From: Paenibacillus sp. FSL R10-2734
GTDB lineage: Bacteria > Bacillota > Bacilli > Paenibacillales > Paenibacillaceae
Length of the DNA: 64,000 nucleotides
NCBI RefSeq assembly: GCF_037963865.1
Contig: NZ_CP150170.1
Span: 1 to 64,000 of the forward strand
Reading direction: 5' to 3'
The position numbers were made by a program, and so were the translations under genes. This document shows, one piece after another, positions 52,921-61,696 of this stretch (positions are counted from its first letter, which is position 1; each line of letters opens with the position of its first letter). The notes beneath the pieces are model-generated. The model was given only the letters and a program-made list of their open reading frames with translations, searched no databases and had not been told where the DNA came from.

Positions 52921-53133
52921 GTTTGTTTGCAATGCTGCTTAAGGACCCAGATGACGTTATTTGCGATTTATTAGCCTTTGGAGCGCGGTTTCGGACTCCA
53001 ATGCAGCTATTCATTAAAAAGAGCTACCTATTTGGTGTTTTTTATGCCAATAGCGATTATCGGGTCCGTTAGCATGCCAAATGTGCCAAAAAACTGCGTT
53101 TAGGGTCTTCTGAGTCCGATCGGTGCTTCGTAT
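52921..53133. other. Gap between two terminators
   Basis: No gene, RNA or repeat was recognised. Short open frames here lack ribosome-binding sites. Confidence 0.4.
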
Positions 53134-53187
53134 CAAAAAACAGAGGAGTTGCCCCAGCAGGGATTTCAAGGCCGCTGAGGCAACTCC
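53134..53187 (-). terminator. Terminator of the sulfate operon
   Basis: GGAGTTGCC pairs with GGCAACTCC and CAGC with GCTG inside; on the minus strand TCTGTTTTTTG follows. It lies about 55 bases after the yezD stop. Confidence 0.88.
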
Positions 53188-53240
53188 ATAATTTTTATCC
53201 AGAAAGATTATAGATCCCTATATGATTGCCCGAGAGTGTA

Positions 53241-53465
53241 TCAACGTCCTGCCGATTGGGAATCGGCCCGCCGGTTTCCGTTCTCACCAATGTAACGCCC
53301 ATTTGCATTGCCATTGCCATTCTCAAAACGTTTGCGTTCCGTACGCTCCATCTGAACAATCTGACCTTCGTGCACCACGATGTGCAAAGAGCCAAATTCC
53401 ATATCATCCAGAAGCCCTGCAATCCGCGTTAGCCATAAATCATCCACTTTCAGCGGTTTAGCCAT
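53241..53465 (-). CDS. yezD: YezD family small protein (DUF2292)
   Basis: A 74-residue protein of the YezD family, often linked to sulfur genes in Bacillales. The conserved core KVDDLWLTRIAGLLDDMEFGSLHIVVHEGQIVQMERTERKRF spans residues 6-47. The rest is Asn/Gly-rich and probably disordered. GGAGG lies seven bases before the ATG. It comes last in the sbp-cysT-cysW-yezD order, 111 bases after cysW, followed by a strong terminator. The molecular role is unknown; the context supports a sulfur link. Confidence 0.87.
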   Translation of the reverse strand: MAKPLKVDDLWLTRIAGLLDDMEFGSLHIVVHEGQIVQMERTERKRFENGNGNANGRYIGENGNRRADSQSAGR

Positions 53466-53576
53466 TCTCTAGCCTCCCTTTCCCCATCCAAAGGATTATA
53501 TCCGCCTAATTTCCACAATTCCGTTATTACCAACCAGTATACTATGGATTAACTTAGCATGGAACCAAAAGCACTG

Positions 53577-54440
53577 TCAATGGGCATTTTTTCGTGATAA
53601 CCAGCTTTTAATAATCATTGTCACTAAGGCCAACAACAGCAGCAGTGAAGCTACTGCAAACGACGCTGAAAATTGATATTCATTGTACAAAATCTCAACG
53701 TGCAGTGGCAGTGTATTCGTCTCCCCACGAATATGCCCGGACACCACAGAGACTGCACCGAACTCGCCCATGGCTCGCGCATTACACAAAATAATGCCAT
53801 ATAGTAAACCCCATTTTATATTAGGAAGCGTGACTCTGAAAAAAATTTGCCACCCGTGTGCTCCGAGGGTAATCGCCGCCTCTTCCTCCTGTGTCCCTTG
53901 GTCCTCCATCAGTGGGATCAACTCACGCGCCACAAAAGGAAACGTCACAAACAGCGTCGCGAGCACGATCCCCGGAAGAGCAAATACGATCTTGATATCA
54001 TGTGCGCTCAGCCAAGGACCAAACCAACCATTAGCACCGAAGACGAGCACAAAGATCAGACCGCCGATAACTGGAGATACTGCAAAAGGGAGGTCAATCA
54101 AGGTAATGAGAAATCCTTTGCCACGGAAGCGAAACTTAGTGACTGCCCATGCTGCCGCTACGCCAAAGAAAGTGTTCAGTGGCACAGTGATCGCCGCAAC
54201 AAGTAGCGTCAGCCGCAGAGCGGAACGAGCATCCGGATCAGTCAGGGCAGCTATATATACATCCCAGCCTTTTTTCAGCGCCTCTGTCAGCACGACAACC
54301 AATGGCAGAGCAATCAGCCAAAACAGGACTAATCCAGCAGCTCCGATCAACACCCATTTTACAACCTTGGTTTCCGTTGTCGCTGGCGAGGACGTATTCT
54401 TCTGTAGCCGAGGGGCTTGGAGTGGGACTGTGCCTGCCAA
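53577..54440 (-). CDS. cysW: Sulfate ABC transporter permease CysW
   Basis: An inner-membrane permease for sulfate or thiosulfate. Six membrane helices; family stretches include FFGVAAAWAVTKFRFRGKGFLITLIDLPFAVSPVIGGLIFVL, the EAA-loop EEEAAITLGAHGWQIFFRVTLPNIKWGLLYG, and ARAMGEFGAVSVVSGHIRGETNTLPLHVEILYNEY. The TTG start at 54440 is favoured by AAAGGAGG seven bases upstream. A 514-base gap holding repeat B separates it from cysT, which is unusual within this operon type. The ATPase gene cysA is absent. Confidence 0.94.
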   Translation of the reverse strand: MAGTVPLQAPRLQKNTSSPATTETKVVKWVLIGAAGLVLFWLIALPLVVVLTEALKKGWDVYIAALTDPDARSALRLTLLVAAITVPLNTFFGVAAAWAVTKFRFRGKGFLITLIDLPFAVSPVIGGLIFVLVFGANGWFGPWLSAHDIKIVFALPGIVLATLFVTFPFVARELIPLMEDQGTQEEEAAITLGAHGWQIFFRVTLPNIKWGLLYGIILCNARAMGEFGAVSVVSGHIRGETNTLPLHVEILYNEYQFSASFAVASLLLLLALVTMIIKSWLSRKNAH

Positions 54441-54954
54441 AGTTATTCCTCCTTTAAAGGGTTTTACGAAGACATATTTAGCTTTTAAAAATGCAGACTC
54501 GCGGTAAATTGAAGTGCTTCGAGTAAATTTGGGAGTTATCGGGCTCTGCCATCTCCGATTTTGTTAACCCTAATTATTGGTAATGGGTCACTCCAACGAA
54601 TATTGGACTTCCGATCGCTGTTATCCTCAGATTTCCTGATTTGAACCGCTCTCCGCGGTAGAAATCCGAGGATAAAGGCGAACGCTACCGCTTCTCCAGT
54701 TCCAAAATTCCTCTCCGTTCCTTTCTTACCAGCCATCTGGTTTCAAAACTTCGAGATCGCTATCGCTCCTCTTCCGCCAAAATTAATCTTTCACCCTTAA
54801 TTTTCACCTGAGGATTCTGCATTTTACGGAAGCAAGAATGCTTCGTAAAATTAAGTCGTCATCTACCTGTTAGGATGTAGCTTCGCTAGTACTCGCTCAG
54901 CAAAACAAACCTTACAAATTAAATACTTGGAATATAGAGCGTAAACCTCAAGAC
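54441..54954. other. 514-base gap inside the sulfate operon
   Basis: No coding gene is supported. It holds repeat B copy 2 (54588-54734) and a hairpin at 54821-54851, in which ATTTTACG and AAGCA pair with TGCTT and CGTAAAAT with no T-run. Readthrough from cysT to cysW must cross these structures. Confidence 0.7.
54588..54734 (+). repeat. Dispersed structured repeat, family B, copy 2
   Basis: About three quarters identical to 9119-9252. The core stem pairs TATCCTCAGATTTC (54622-54635) with GAAATCCGAGGATA (54661-54674). Changed bases on one arm are matched on the other relative to copy 1, and the inner CCGC/GCGG hairpin also covaries. Flanks TTGGACTTCCGATCGCTG and CAGTTCCAAAATTCC are shared. 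Confidence 0.8.
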
Positions 54955-55806
54955 CTACCGAGAAGTCTTACGCACCCAACGCTGAAGAGTGTTAATGACC
55001 AACAGCATTAAGAAGGAGATAAGGAGCAGAAGCAACGCGACAGCGGTAGCCCCAGCATAATCATATTGCTCCAGTTTGGACATGATCAGCAGCGGAGCAA
55101 TCTCCGTTCGCATCGGCATATTACCAGAGATGAACACGACGGAGCCGAATTCGCCAATACCACGGGCAAATGCTAAGGCAAAGCCTGTTAACAGCGGCGG
55201 GAACAGCTCCGGGAATACTACTGAACGAAACGTTCTCCAGCGGCCTGCACCGAGCGTTGCCGACGCTTCTTCCATATCTCGGTCCAAATCCTCCAGCACC
55301 GGCTGTACCGTTCGGACAACAAACGGTATACCGATGAACATCAAGGCTAAAGTAATGCCCAGCGGAGTAAATGCCACCTTTAATCCCAGCGGCTCAAGCC
55401 ACGATCCGATCCAGCCATTTGTAGCATAGAGAGCCGTCAAGGAGACACCAGCTACAGCCGTTGGCAAAGCAAACGGAAGATCGATCAGCGCATCAAATAT
55501 TCTTTTGCCCGGAAATTCATAACGTACCAGCACCCACGCCAACAGAAGACCTAGAATAGCATCTACAAAAGCGGCCGCCGCTGCCGTAGATAGACTGACA
55601 CGATACGAAGCCAATACGCGAGGGTCCGTAGCTACATCCCAGAATTTCGCCCAGCTCAGCCCAGTAGAATTGAACAACAGCGCTGAAAGTGGCAAGAGTA
55701 CCACGAGACTCAGGTAAAGTACACTGTACCCCATCGTTATCCCAAAACCGGGTAATATCTTTCGCCGCGTTATTGCCGGTGCACCTGTAGTAGTGGTGAC
55801 ATCCAT
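54955..55806 (-). CDS. cysT: Sulfate ABC transporter permease CysT
   Basis: The partner permease of CysW. The N-terminus is short and hydrophilic, followed by six helices. Typical stretches: FNSTGLSWAKFWDVATDPRVLASYRVSLSTA, LLLAWVLVRYEFPGKRIFDALIDLPFALPTAVAGVSLTALY, the EAA-loop EEASATLGAGRWRTFRSVVFPELFPPLLTG, and ARGIGEFGSVVFISGNMPMRTEI. GGATGAATAGGGG precedes the ATG. It lies 96 bases downstream of the binding-protein gene on the same strand. Confidence 0.95.
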   Translation of the reverse strand: MDVTTTTGAPAITRRKILPGFGITMGYSVLYLSLVVLLPLSALLFNSTGLSWAKFWDVATDPRVLASYRVSLSTAAAAAFVDAILGLLLAWVLVRYEFPGKRIFDALIDLPFALPTAVAGVSLTALYATNGWIGSWLEPLGLKVAFTPLGITLALMFIGIPFVVRTVQPVLEDLDRDMEEASATLGAGRWRTFRSVVFPELFPPLLTGFALAFARGIGEFGSVVFISGNMPMRTEIAPLLIMSKLEQYDYAGATAVALLLLLISFLMLLVINTLQRWVRKTSR

Positions 55807-55902
55807 CCCCTATTCATCCTTTCTCGCCTTCGGCTTGTTAGCCGATCAGCCCCTTACTAGGGACAAATCTCATAAAAGCATCATCTTCATTTTATTAATC
55901 TG

Positions 55903-57033
55903 TTATTTAGCACCCGGCACATAGATCTTGTCAAAGATCCCACCATCGTTAAAATGCTTCTCTTGTGTTTCTTTCCAGTTTCCGAATTTGTCAGCCAGTG
56001 TGAATAACTTAATCTCCGGGAACTTATCTTTATATTGTTCCTTCACGCTATCCAGCGTAGGACGGTAGTAGTTCTCAGCCGCGATTTTTTGTCCTTCTTC
56101 ACTATAGAGATATTTCAAGTAAGCCTCGGACACCTCACGCGTATTTCTTTTGTCCACAACCTTATCTACGATTGCTACCGGTGGTTCTGCCAGAATACTC
56201 TCGGATGGATTTACGATATCGAATTTGTCTGGACCAAGCTCTTCAACGGAAAGATAAGCTTCATTCTCCCATGCAATCAGCACATCACCAATTCCACGTT
56301 CAACAAAAGTGGTCGTCGAACCCCTCGCACCGGTATCCAGCACCGGAACATTTTTGAATAGCTCTTTTACAAATTCTTCAGCCTTAGCTTCGTCGTTATT
56401 GTTATGATCTAGCGCGTAGCCCCATGCCGCCAAGTAGTTCCAACGTGCGCCACCTGAGGTTTTCGGATTCGGTGTAATTACCTCTACGCCTTCCTTTAGC
56501 AGATCCGGCCAATCTTTGATTCCTTTTGGATTCCCTTTACGTACTAAGAACACGATCGTCGAGGTATAAGGTGAGCTATTATGATCAAATTTACTTTGCC
56601 ATTCTTCATTGATAAGTCCTTTTTCCTGCAATGCATCAATATCATAACCAAGGGCCAGTGTGACTACATCCGCTTCGAGACCATCAAGCACAGCACGACT
56701 TTGCTTACCTGATCCACCATGAGATTGTTTAATCGTGACCTTCTGTCCGGTTTCTGTCTCCCAATAAGCTGCAAAAGCTTTATTGTAGTTCTCATATAGC
56801 TCACGAGTAGGATCATAGGACACGTTGAGCAGTTCCACTGGATCTTTGGATGGCGCTTTTGTAGCTTCAGCAGCATTCGTGGCCTCCGCTGAGTTGGTTG
56901 TTGCTGGTGTGTCCGTTGCCGAACTAGCACTATTGCCACTATTGTTATTGCCGCCGCAAGCAACAGTAAGTCCTGCCGTCAGCAACAAGGTAAATCCTAC
57001 AAGAAGTCCTTTATTCATTTTGTTCTTCATCAT
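55903..57033 (-). CDS. sbp: Sulfate-binding lipoprotein of ABC transporter
   Basis: The extracellular receptor of the sulfate importer. The N-terminus MMKNKMNKGLLVGFTLLLTAGLTVACG has a lipobox (LTVAC). An Asn/Ser/Ala/Thr-rich linker follows, then the sulfate-binding family pattern LLNVSYDPTRELYENYNKAF, KQSHGGSGKQSRAVLDGLEADVVTLALGYDID and PKTSGGARWNYLAAWGYAL. ATG 57033 has GGGGGAG six bases upstream; GTG 57039 is the alternative. It is the first gene of the operon, behind a 260-base leader with a structured RNA and repeat A. Confidence 0.95.
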   Translation of the reverse strand: MMKNKMNKGLLVGFTLLLTAGLTVACGGNNNSGNSASSATDTPATTNSAEATNAAEATKAPSKDPVELLNVSYDPTRELYENYNKAFAAYWETETGQKVTIKQSHGGSGKQSRAVLDGLEADVVTLALGYDIDALQEKGLINEEWQSKFDHNSSPYTSTIVFLVRKGNPKGIKDWPDLLKEGVEVITPNPKTSGGARWNYLAAWGYALDHNNNDEAKAEEFVKELFKNVPVLDTGARGSTTTFVERGIGDVLIAWENEAYLSVEELGPDKFDIVNPSESILAEPPVAIVDKVVDKRNTREVSEAYLKYLYSEEGQKIAAENYYRPTLDSVKEQYKDKFPEIKLFTLADKFGNWKETQEKHFNDGGIFDKIYVPGAK

Positions 57034-57072
57034 TTCCACTCCCCCATGTTTTTTCTTGCCATCATTTCTTTC

Positions 57073-57172
57073 TTAAAATATAAGAAGGTATAAGTTTCAC
57101 GTTATACATTATCCTTATATTTCTCGCTTAAACGCTTACCGTTCTTATTAGGAAGTCGAGGCGTTTTAAGCT
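57073..57172 (-). repeat. Dispersed structured repeat, family A, copy 3
   Basis: Read on the minus strand it matches copy 1 across its length: AAGCTTAAAACGCC, CTTCCTAATAAGAACGGTAAG, CGTTTAAGCGAGAAATATAA and GTGAAACTTATACC. It ends 40 bases before the sbp start. Confidence 0.85.
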
Positions 57173-57182
57173 TGGCGGTAAC

Positions 57183-57275
57183 AAAAAGAACGGAGGAAAG
57201 CCCACGTATGGCAGGTCAAACCGGTCCTATGACACGTGTCTGCGAGCCTAATGCAGGCGTTCCTCCGTTTGTACG
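57183..57275 (-). ncRNA. Structured leader RNA with terminator before sbp, unassigned
   Basis: On the minus strand a ten-pair stem, AACGGAGGAA with TTCCTCCGTT, encloses two helices: GCCT/AGGC around GCATT, and CACGT/ACGTG around an inner AGG/CCT stem. The 3' arm is followed at once by TTTTT. This three-way junction plus T-run sits between promoter and gene, like a riboswitch or attenuator. It does not match the SAM, T-box, TPP, FMN or cobalamin classes by eye. Confidence 0.55.
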
Positions 57276-57324
57276 GTAAGAACTTTCTTCAATTATTCCT
57301 ATCTACTTAGTTGGTTATAAGGAT

Positions 57325-57353
57325 ATAATACTGAAACCCTTTATCCGTGTCAA
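57325..57353 (-). promoter_or_regulatory. Promoter of the sulfate operon
   Basis: On the minus strand TTGACA (57348-57353) and TATTAT (57325-57330) are spaced by exactly 17 bases. Transcription would start near 57318. Confidence 0.75.
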
Positions 57354-57517
57354 ACCTTTTTTTCCAAACACTTACAACGGAATCTTCCAAATACCACGCT
57401 ATACAGGCAATGGAGTGGGTTCCTGTAAGATCCACTTGTTATTGATGCTATAAAGTAATATTATTGCTACAGCTTATGGTCTATAGAAATTACCGCTTAA
57501 TGTCGGGAGTGAGAATC

Positions 57518-59773
57518 ATGGGTATGGATTTAGAGTACATCCCTGCGCCGATAAGACCACGGCTTCACAGGCGAATGACTAAAGAAATTGGACGAAGGAT
57601 TAGGGAAACTTACCGTTATGATACAACGGTCTGGAGGACAGCAATCGCTGGTCTTTGGATCGTTTGCTTTTTGGCTTTCACGACTGCTGTATTAGGCATA
57701 CCGACTGGACTCGGGGTACCTACTGATATTGCCCTTGCTGCAGGTACAAGCACTATATTGCTTGCAATTTCCAGCAATATTATTGCCATACTAATAGCGT
57801 TGACCGGACTGCGTATCCCACGACTATTCGCTGGCTGCGTATTGAGCGATATTGGAGCTATCCTACTAATTTTATATTACGCTGATTTTGAGATTGAAGC
57901 TGCGGCTCTCATCGCTGTCTTACTAGCACTGCTTGGTGCGTTAGGCGGATTAGCCATCGGTTTGCTTCGTAGTAAAAGAGTAACCATGGGGATTCTGCTA
58001 ATCATTGCAGTGACTTTTTCCCAAATCACTCTGGCAAAAGGAGTGCAGGAACTACCTACTTTGGAACCCATTGATATCAGTGACTCAGACGTGATTCCAG
58101 TGACTGCCGCAAATCCAGGACTACCCGGCAACCAAGCTTATCAGACCTTCACCTATGCCAGCAGTAAGGATCTGCATCGTACGGAGTACGGCAAGGATAC
58201 AAGTGTGATCTCTTCTACAGTAGATGCTTCTGCTTATATTAAGAATTGGTCAAAGCTGCGGACTTTATTCTGGGGATTCGATTATAGTTCACTTCCACTT
58301 AACGGCCGAGTATGGATGCCAGAGGGTGAAGGGCCTTACCCGGTAGTCCTGATGGTGCACGGAAATCATATGATGGAAGATTACTCTGACGGAGGGTACG
58401 CTTATCTCGGTGAACTCTTGGCCAGCCGAGGGTTTATCGCAATCTCCCTGGATGAGAACTTTCTGAACTATTCTGCTTGGTCCGGTATTCCGGACAATGA
58501 TTTCAAAGTACGAGCCTGGATCATTCTTAAGCATCTGGAACAGCTTGCGAATTTCTCAGATGAGCCGGGCAATCCTTTTTATCAAAAAATAGATTTCACA
58601 AAGACCGCCCTGCTCGGCCATAGCCGCGGAGGACAAGCCGTAGCTATGGCTGCGGACGCCGAACGTTGGTTCAAAAGTGATCCCGTTATGACCGCAGTAA
58701 ATCGTTTTAGTATAGCTTCTGTAATCGCCCTAGCCCCTACGGACAAAACGATAGATGATCAGCAAGCCCGTCTTAAGGATATCAACTATTTAACTTTGCA
58801 AGGGGCTCGCGATGGGGATGTACATGATTTCTACGGTGATCGGCAGTATATACGGTCTTCTTATTCCCAAGGATCAACTGCATTCAAAAGCTCGCTATAT
58901 ATCGCAGACGCCAATCACAGTCAATTCAACAGCGATTGGGGTGCGTATGATCAGACATTACCTGCTGGTCTCTTTTTAAATCGAGCGCAAATTATGGAAG
59001 CAGATAAGCAGCGGCAAATTGCTAAGGTATATGTATCAGCTTTTCTAGAGACTACCTTGCATGGAAAAGACGAATATCAGAGCTTATTCAGAGATTACCG
59101 CACTGGACTGAAATGGCTGCCGGATACCACTTACTATAATCGATTCCTAGATGGGGGATATCGGCCAGTAGCCACATTTGACGAAGACCGCAACAAGAAC
59201 ACCGTTAAACTCGGAACAGCAGAAGCAACAGGATTATCCTGGATGGAAGAGCTCGCCAAAGATCGTGAATCGAAGAGTAAAGCCACTTATGGCGTCGTTC
59301 TTGAACGCACAGCCAAAAAGAGCGAGGAAGCCTATTACAACATCAAGCTTAAAGATAATGTAGTTACTGAAATTTCCCTTACAGGCGCAGAGGGCCTGAC
59401 ATTCTCCCTCGCAAACCTCAATGGTGATTTCAAAGATGAACTAAATATTCCGCTACCTCCTAATGTAGAGGTCGAGTTAACCGACAAGAATGATACCTCG
59501 GCACGCTTGCCGCTAAGTGAGGTAATGGATATTCTTCCACTACCACAAACACAGTTCACGTTATTCCCATGGCTTGAGGAACGAATTAATGATGGGAAGT
59601 ACGGCGATCTATCCGAAGCAGTTTTTCAAACCTATGAGATACCGTTCGAACAATTTCAAGCGTTAGCACCCGAGCTAGAGCCTGACAGCCTGACGGAAAT
59701 CACCTTCTATCTTGAAGAAGAGGGAGATAAGATCATGCTTGACGATATCGGCTTCTATGATCTAGGAATTTGA
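57518..59773 (+). CDS. Membrane protein with C-terminal alpha/beta hydrolase domain
   Basis: A 751-residue protein. The N-terminal 190 residues are basic then hydrophobic, with about five membrane helices. An extracytoplasmic alpha/beta hydrolase domain follows: oxyanion region VVLMVHGNHMMED, nucleophile elbow LLGHSRGGQAVAMA with the catalytic serine, and a late DANHSQFNSDWG segment supplying the histidine. The last 170 residues form an extra beta-rich region (EITFYLEEEGDKIMLDDIGFYDLG). GGGAGTGAG before ATG 57518 decides the start; upstream in-frame codons lack an RBS. The substrate is unknown; a lipid or cutinase-like ester role is only a guess. Confidence 0.85.
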   Translation: MGMDLEYIPAPIRPRLHRRMTKEIGRRIRETYRYDTTVWRTAIAGLWIVCFLAFTTAVLGIPTGLGVPTDIALAAGTSTILLAISSNIIAILIALTGLRIPRLFAGCVLSDIGAILLILYYADFEIEAAALIAVLLALLGALGGLAIGLLRSKRVTMGILLIIAVTFSQITLAKGVQELPTLEPIDISDSDVIPVTAANPGLPGNQAYQTFTYASSKDLHRTEYGKDTSVISSTVDASAYIKNWSKLRTLFWGFDYSSLPLNGRVWMPEGEGPYPVVLMVHGNHMMEDYSDGGYAYLGELLASRGFIAISLDENFLNYSAWSGIPDNDFKVRAWIILKHLEQLANFSDEPGNPFYQKIDFTKTALLGHSRGGQAVAMAADAERWFKSDPVMTAVNRFSIASVIALAPTDKTIDDQQARLKDINYLTLQGARDGDVHDFYGDRQYIRSSYSQGSTAFKSSLYIADANHSQFNSDWGAYDQTLPAGLFLNRAQIMEADKQRQIAKVYVSAFLETTLHGKDEYQSLFRDYRTGLKWLPDTTYYNRFLDGGYRPVATFDEDRNKNTVKLGTAEATGLSWMEELAKDRESKSKATYGVVLERTAKKSEEAYYNIKLKDNVVTEISLTGAEGLTFSLANLNGDFKDELNIPLPPNVEVELTDKNDTSARLPLSEVMDILPLPQTQFTLFPWLEERINDGKYGDLSEAVFQTYEIPFEQFQALAPELEPDSLTEITFYLEEEGDKIMLDDIGFYDLGI

Positions 59774-59808
59774 TATTCGCTTTAAGGTAACTTGCCATTA
59801 TACTATAT

Positions 59809-59857
59809 AAGGCCTTCCCCTCAGCACATATACAGCTGATTGGAAGGCCTTTTATTT
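59809..59857 (+). terminator. Terminator of the hydrolase gene
   Basis: AAGGCCTTCC pairs with GGAAGGCCTT and is followed by TTATTTTG. It could also serve the convergent lactonase gene. Confidence 0.85.
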
Positions 59858-59914
59858 TGATGAATTTCGGGGAATAGCCCCTAATATTGAAACATACAAT
59901 AACCTATTCCCAGC

Positions 59915-60964
59915 CTACACGGCTTGAATACAGACCGGTGTCTTTATCTTCAGCTCATTCCCTGTAGGAATTAATCTACCACTGTCACTGTCGATGGAGA
60001 ACGAAATAATATTATCGCTATTTTGATTAGCGGCGAGTAGCTTGCCACCAATGATAGCGAAATTACGCGGAGTACGTCCGCCAGTAACCTGCCAATCTAC
60101 CGCTTTAAGATGACCTGTTGAAGCCTCAATATGGTACAGGGCGATACTGTCTTGTCCCCGGTTCGAGACGTACAGAAATCTACCACACGGTGATACATGA
60201 ATATCGGAAGCTGTATCATCACTACCCGCATTATATTGCTCCGGAAGAGTGCTAACATGCTGTACAATGCTGAGGTTTCCGTTCTGTTCATCATTAGCAA
60301 ATACCGTTACTGTGCAGTTTAGTTCATTCGCCAAGTAAACCCATTGTCCTGAAGGATGCACAGCCAGATGGCGTGGTCCTGAACCAGGTGGCAGATTAAT
60401 CTCCCGATGCTTAGCCAGCTTACCTTCTTCAAGACGATAGATCAGAATTTGATCCAGTCCCAAATCGCAGACCAGTATATGCTTGCCGCTTCCGTCCGGA
60501 ATGACGGAGTGCGGATGTGGAGCTTCCTGACGGTCTTCACGAATGCCTGAACCTTCATGCTTCACTTGGTCGGACATTACCTGAAGCGAACCATCCGCAT
60601 TTACAGGAAATGCATTGGCATTGCCACCGGAATAATTAGAGACGAATATGTAATCTTGCTTAGGACTGATCGAAACATAACAAGGAGCGCCACCTTCCGT
60701 TGGACGACTTCCAAGTGGACTCAGCGCTTTAGTAACAGGATCAATCGCAAAAGCATAGACCTCGCCTTTATCCTTCTCACTAACCGCATAGAGCACGCTG
60801 CCTGTGCTGTTTACTGCTAAAAACGATGGATTCTCAATTCCCTTAGTACCCTCAAGAATCTTCATTTCCCCTGTTGAAGGACTAAGCGAGCATAATAGAA
60901 TAGCTTCCTCATCCTCAGGGTTATACGTTCCTACATAAAACAATACCTCATTAGGCCGTTCCAT
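59915..60964 (-). CDS. Lactonase family beta-propeller protein (6-phosphogluconolactonase-like)
   Basis: A 349-residue seven-bladed propeller of the lactonase family (PF10282), which includes 6-phosphogluconolactonase of the pentose phosphate pathway. Repeated blade patterns are visible: LLCSLSPSTGEMKILEG, NPSFLAVNSTGSVLYAVSE, GAPCYVSISPKQDYIFVSNYSGGNANAFPV, PHPHSVIPDGSGKHILVCDLGLDQILIYRL, GPRHLAVHPSGQWVYLANEL, and DIHVSPCGRFLYVSNRGQDSIALY. Catalytic residues are not well defined for the family. AAAGGAG precedes the ATG. A single gene. Confidence 0.9.
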   Translation of the reverse strand: MERPNEVLFYVGTYNPEDEEAILLCSLSPSTGEMKILEGTKGIENPSFLAVNSTGSVLYAVSEKDKGEVYAFAIDPVTKALSPLGSRPTEGGAPCYVSISPKQDYIFVSNYSGGNANAFPVNADGSLQVMSDQVKHEGSGIREDRQEAPHPHSVIPDGSGKHILVCDLGLDQILIYRLEEGKLAKHREINLPPGSGPRHLAVHPSGQWVYLANELNCTVTVFANDEQNGNLSIVQHVSTLPEQYNAGSDDTASDIHVSPCGRFLYVSNRGQDSIALYHIEASTGHLKAVDWQVTGGRTPRNFAIIGGKLLAANQNSDNIISFSIDSDSGRLIPTGNELKIKTPVCIQAV

Positions 60965-61214
60965 AGTAGCGACTCCTTTGTCTGTATGAATTGTATTTAC
61001 TTCTTAATTACCCTTTACTGATAGCATCTTACTCAGTATTTCATAATATTTTTTCACTATAGCATGTTTATAGTTGTAATACATTATCGAGTTCGCATTT
61101 TGTGCTCATTCCCTAACTATTCCGGTAAAAGTAAGTTTTTACAAGTGGTTTAAACATGATTAGCAAGGTTAATAGTAGACATCGCAAACAACAAAACGAA
61201 GGAGTTGAAGTAAC

Positions 61215-61475
61215 ATGAGTTTTTTATGGATGTTAATTGTTGGTGGGATCATTGGTTGGTTAGCTGGTCTGATTATGGGCAGAGATATACCAGGAGGGGT
61301 TATTGGTAACATTATCGCCGGTATTATCGGTTCATGGCTCGGTGGCGTGCTTCTAGGAAGTTGGGGACCTAAAGTAAGTGATTTCTACTTCTTCCCTTCT
61401 TTGATCGGAGCCGTTGTTCTGATCTTTATCGTCAGCCTTATTCTTCGTTCGACAAGCGGACGCAGCCGTTCATAA
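61215..61475 (+). CDS. GlsB/YeaQ/YmgE family stress-response membrane protein
   Basis: An 86-residue membrane protein with three hydrophobic, glycine-rich segments: MLIVGGIIGWLAGLIMG, GGVIGNIIAGIIGSWLGGVLLGS and FFPSLIGAVVLIFIVSLILR. The GIIGWLAGLIMG and GNIIAGIIGSWLGG patterns define this transglycosylase-associated family. Members are induced by stress in several bacteria; function is unknown. AGGAGTTGAAG precedes the ATG. A hairpin follows. Confidence 0.92.
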   Translation: MSFLWMLIVGGIIGWLAGLIMGRDIPGGVIGNIIAGIIGSWLGGVLLGSWGPKVSDFYFFPSLIGAVVLIFIVSLILRSTSGRSRS

Positions 61476-61529
61476 GCTTAGCTTAACTAATAATATTAAG
61501 GCTGTTTTCCAATAAAATAGGAATGAGTA

Positions 61530-61581
61530 ACAATAGCAGGTCAAGGCGGTTTACCCTTGGCCTGCTATTTGGTGTTTTTGG
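61530..61581 (+). terminator. Terminator of the YeaQ-family gene
   Basis: AATAGCAGGTCAAGG pairs with CCTTGGCCTGCTATT (one mismatch), followed by TGGTGTTTTTGG. Confidence 0.75.
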
Positions 61582-61696
61582 TCCTGATTCGGACGGAATA
61601 GCACCTCTGTACAGCGACTATACTTCAATGTTCTGTCATCATCTTTCTGTTATAATGGAGACTCGAGAGTCTCAAATCATAGAGAGGTCGTGAATT

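Noticed and set aside
52758..53072. Plus-strand 104-residue open frame overlapping the small membrane protein end
   Set aside because: It has no RBS and runs through the terminator at 52873.
53195..53432. Several open frames on both strands over yezD
   Set aside because: They are frame shadows of the yezD coding sequence and its repeat-like Asn/Gly codons.
57183..57275. Assigning the sbp leader RNA to the SAM or T-box class
   Set aside because: The SAM-I core and the T-box GGTGGNACCGCG sequence are both absent.
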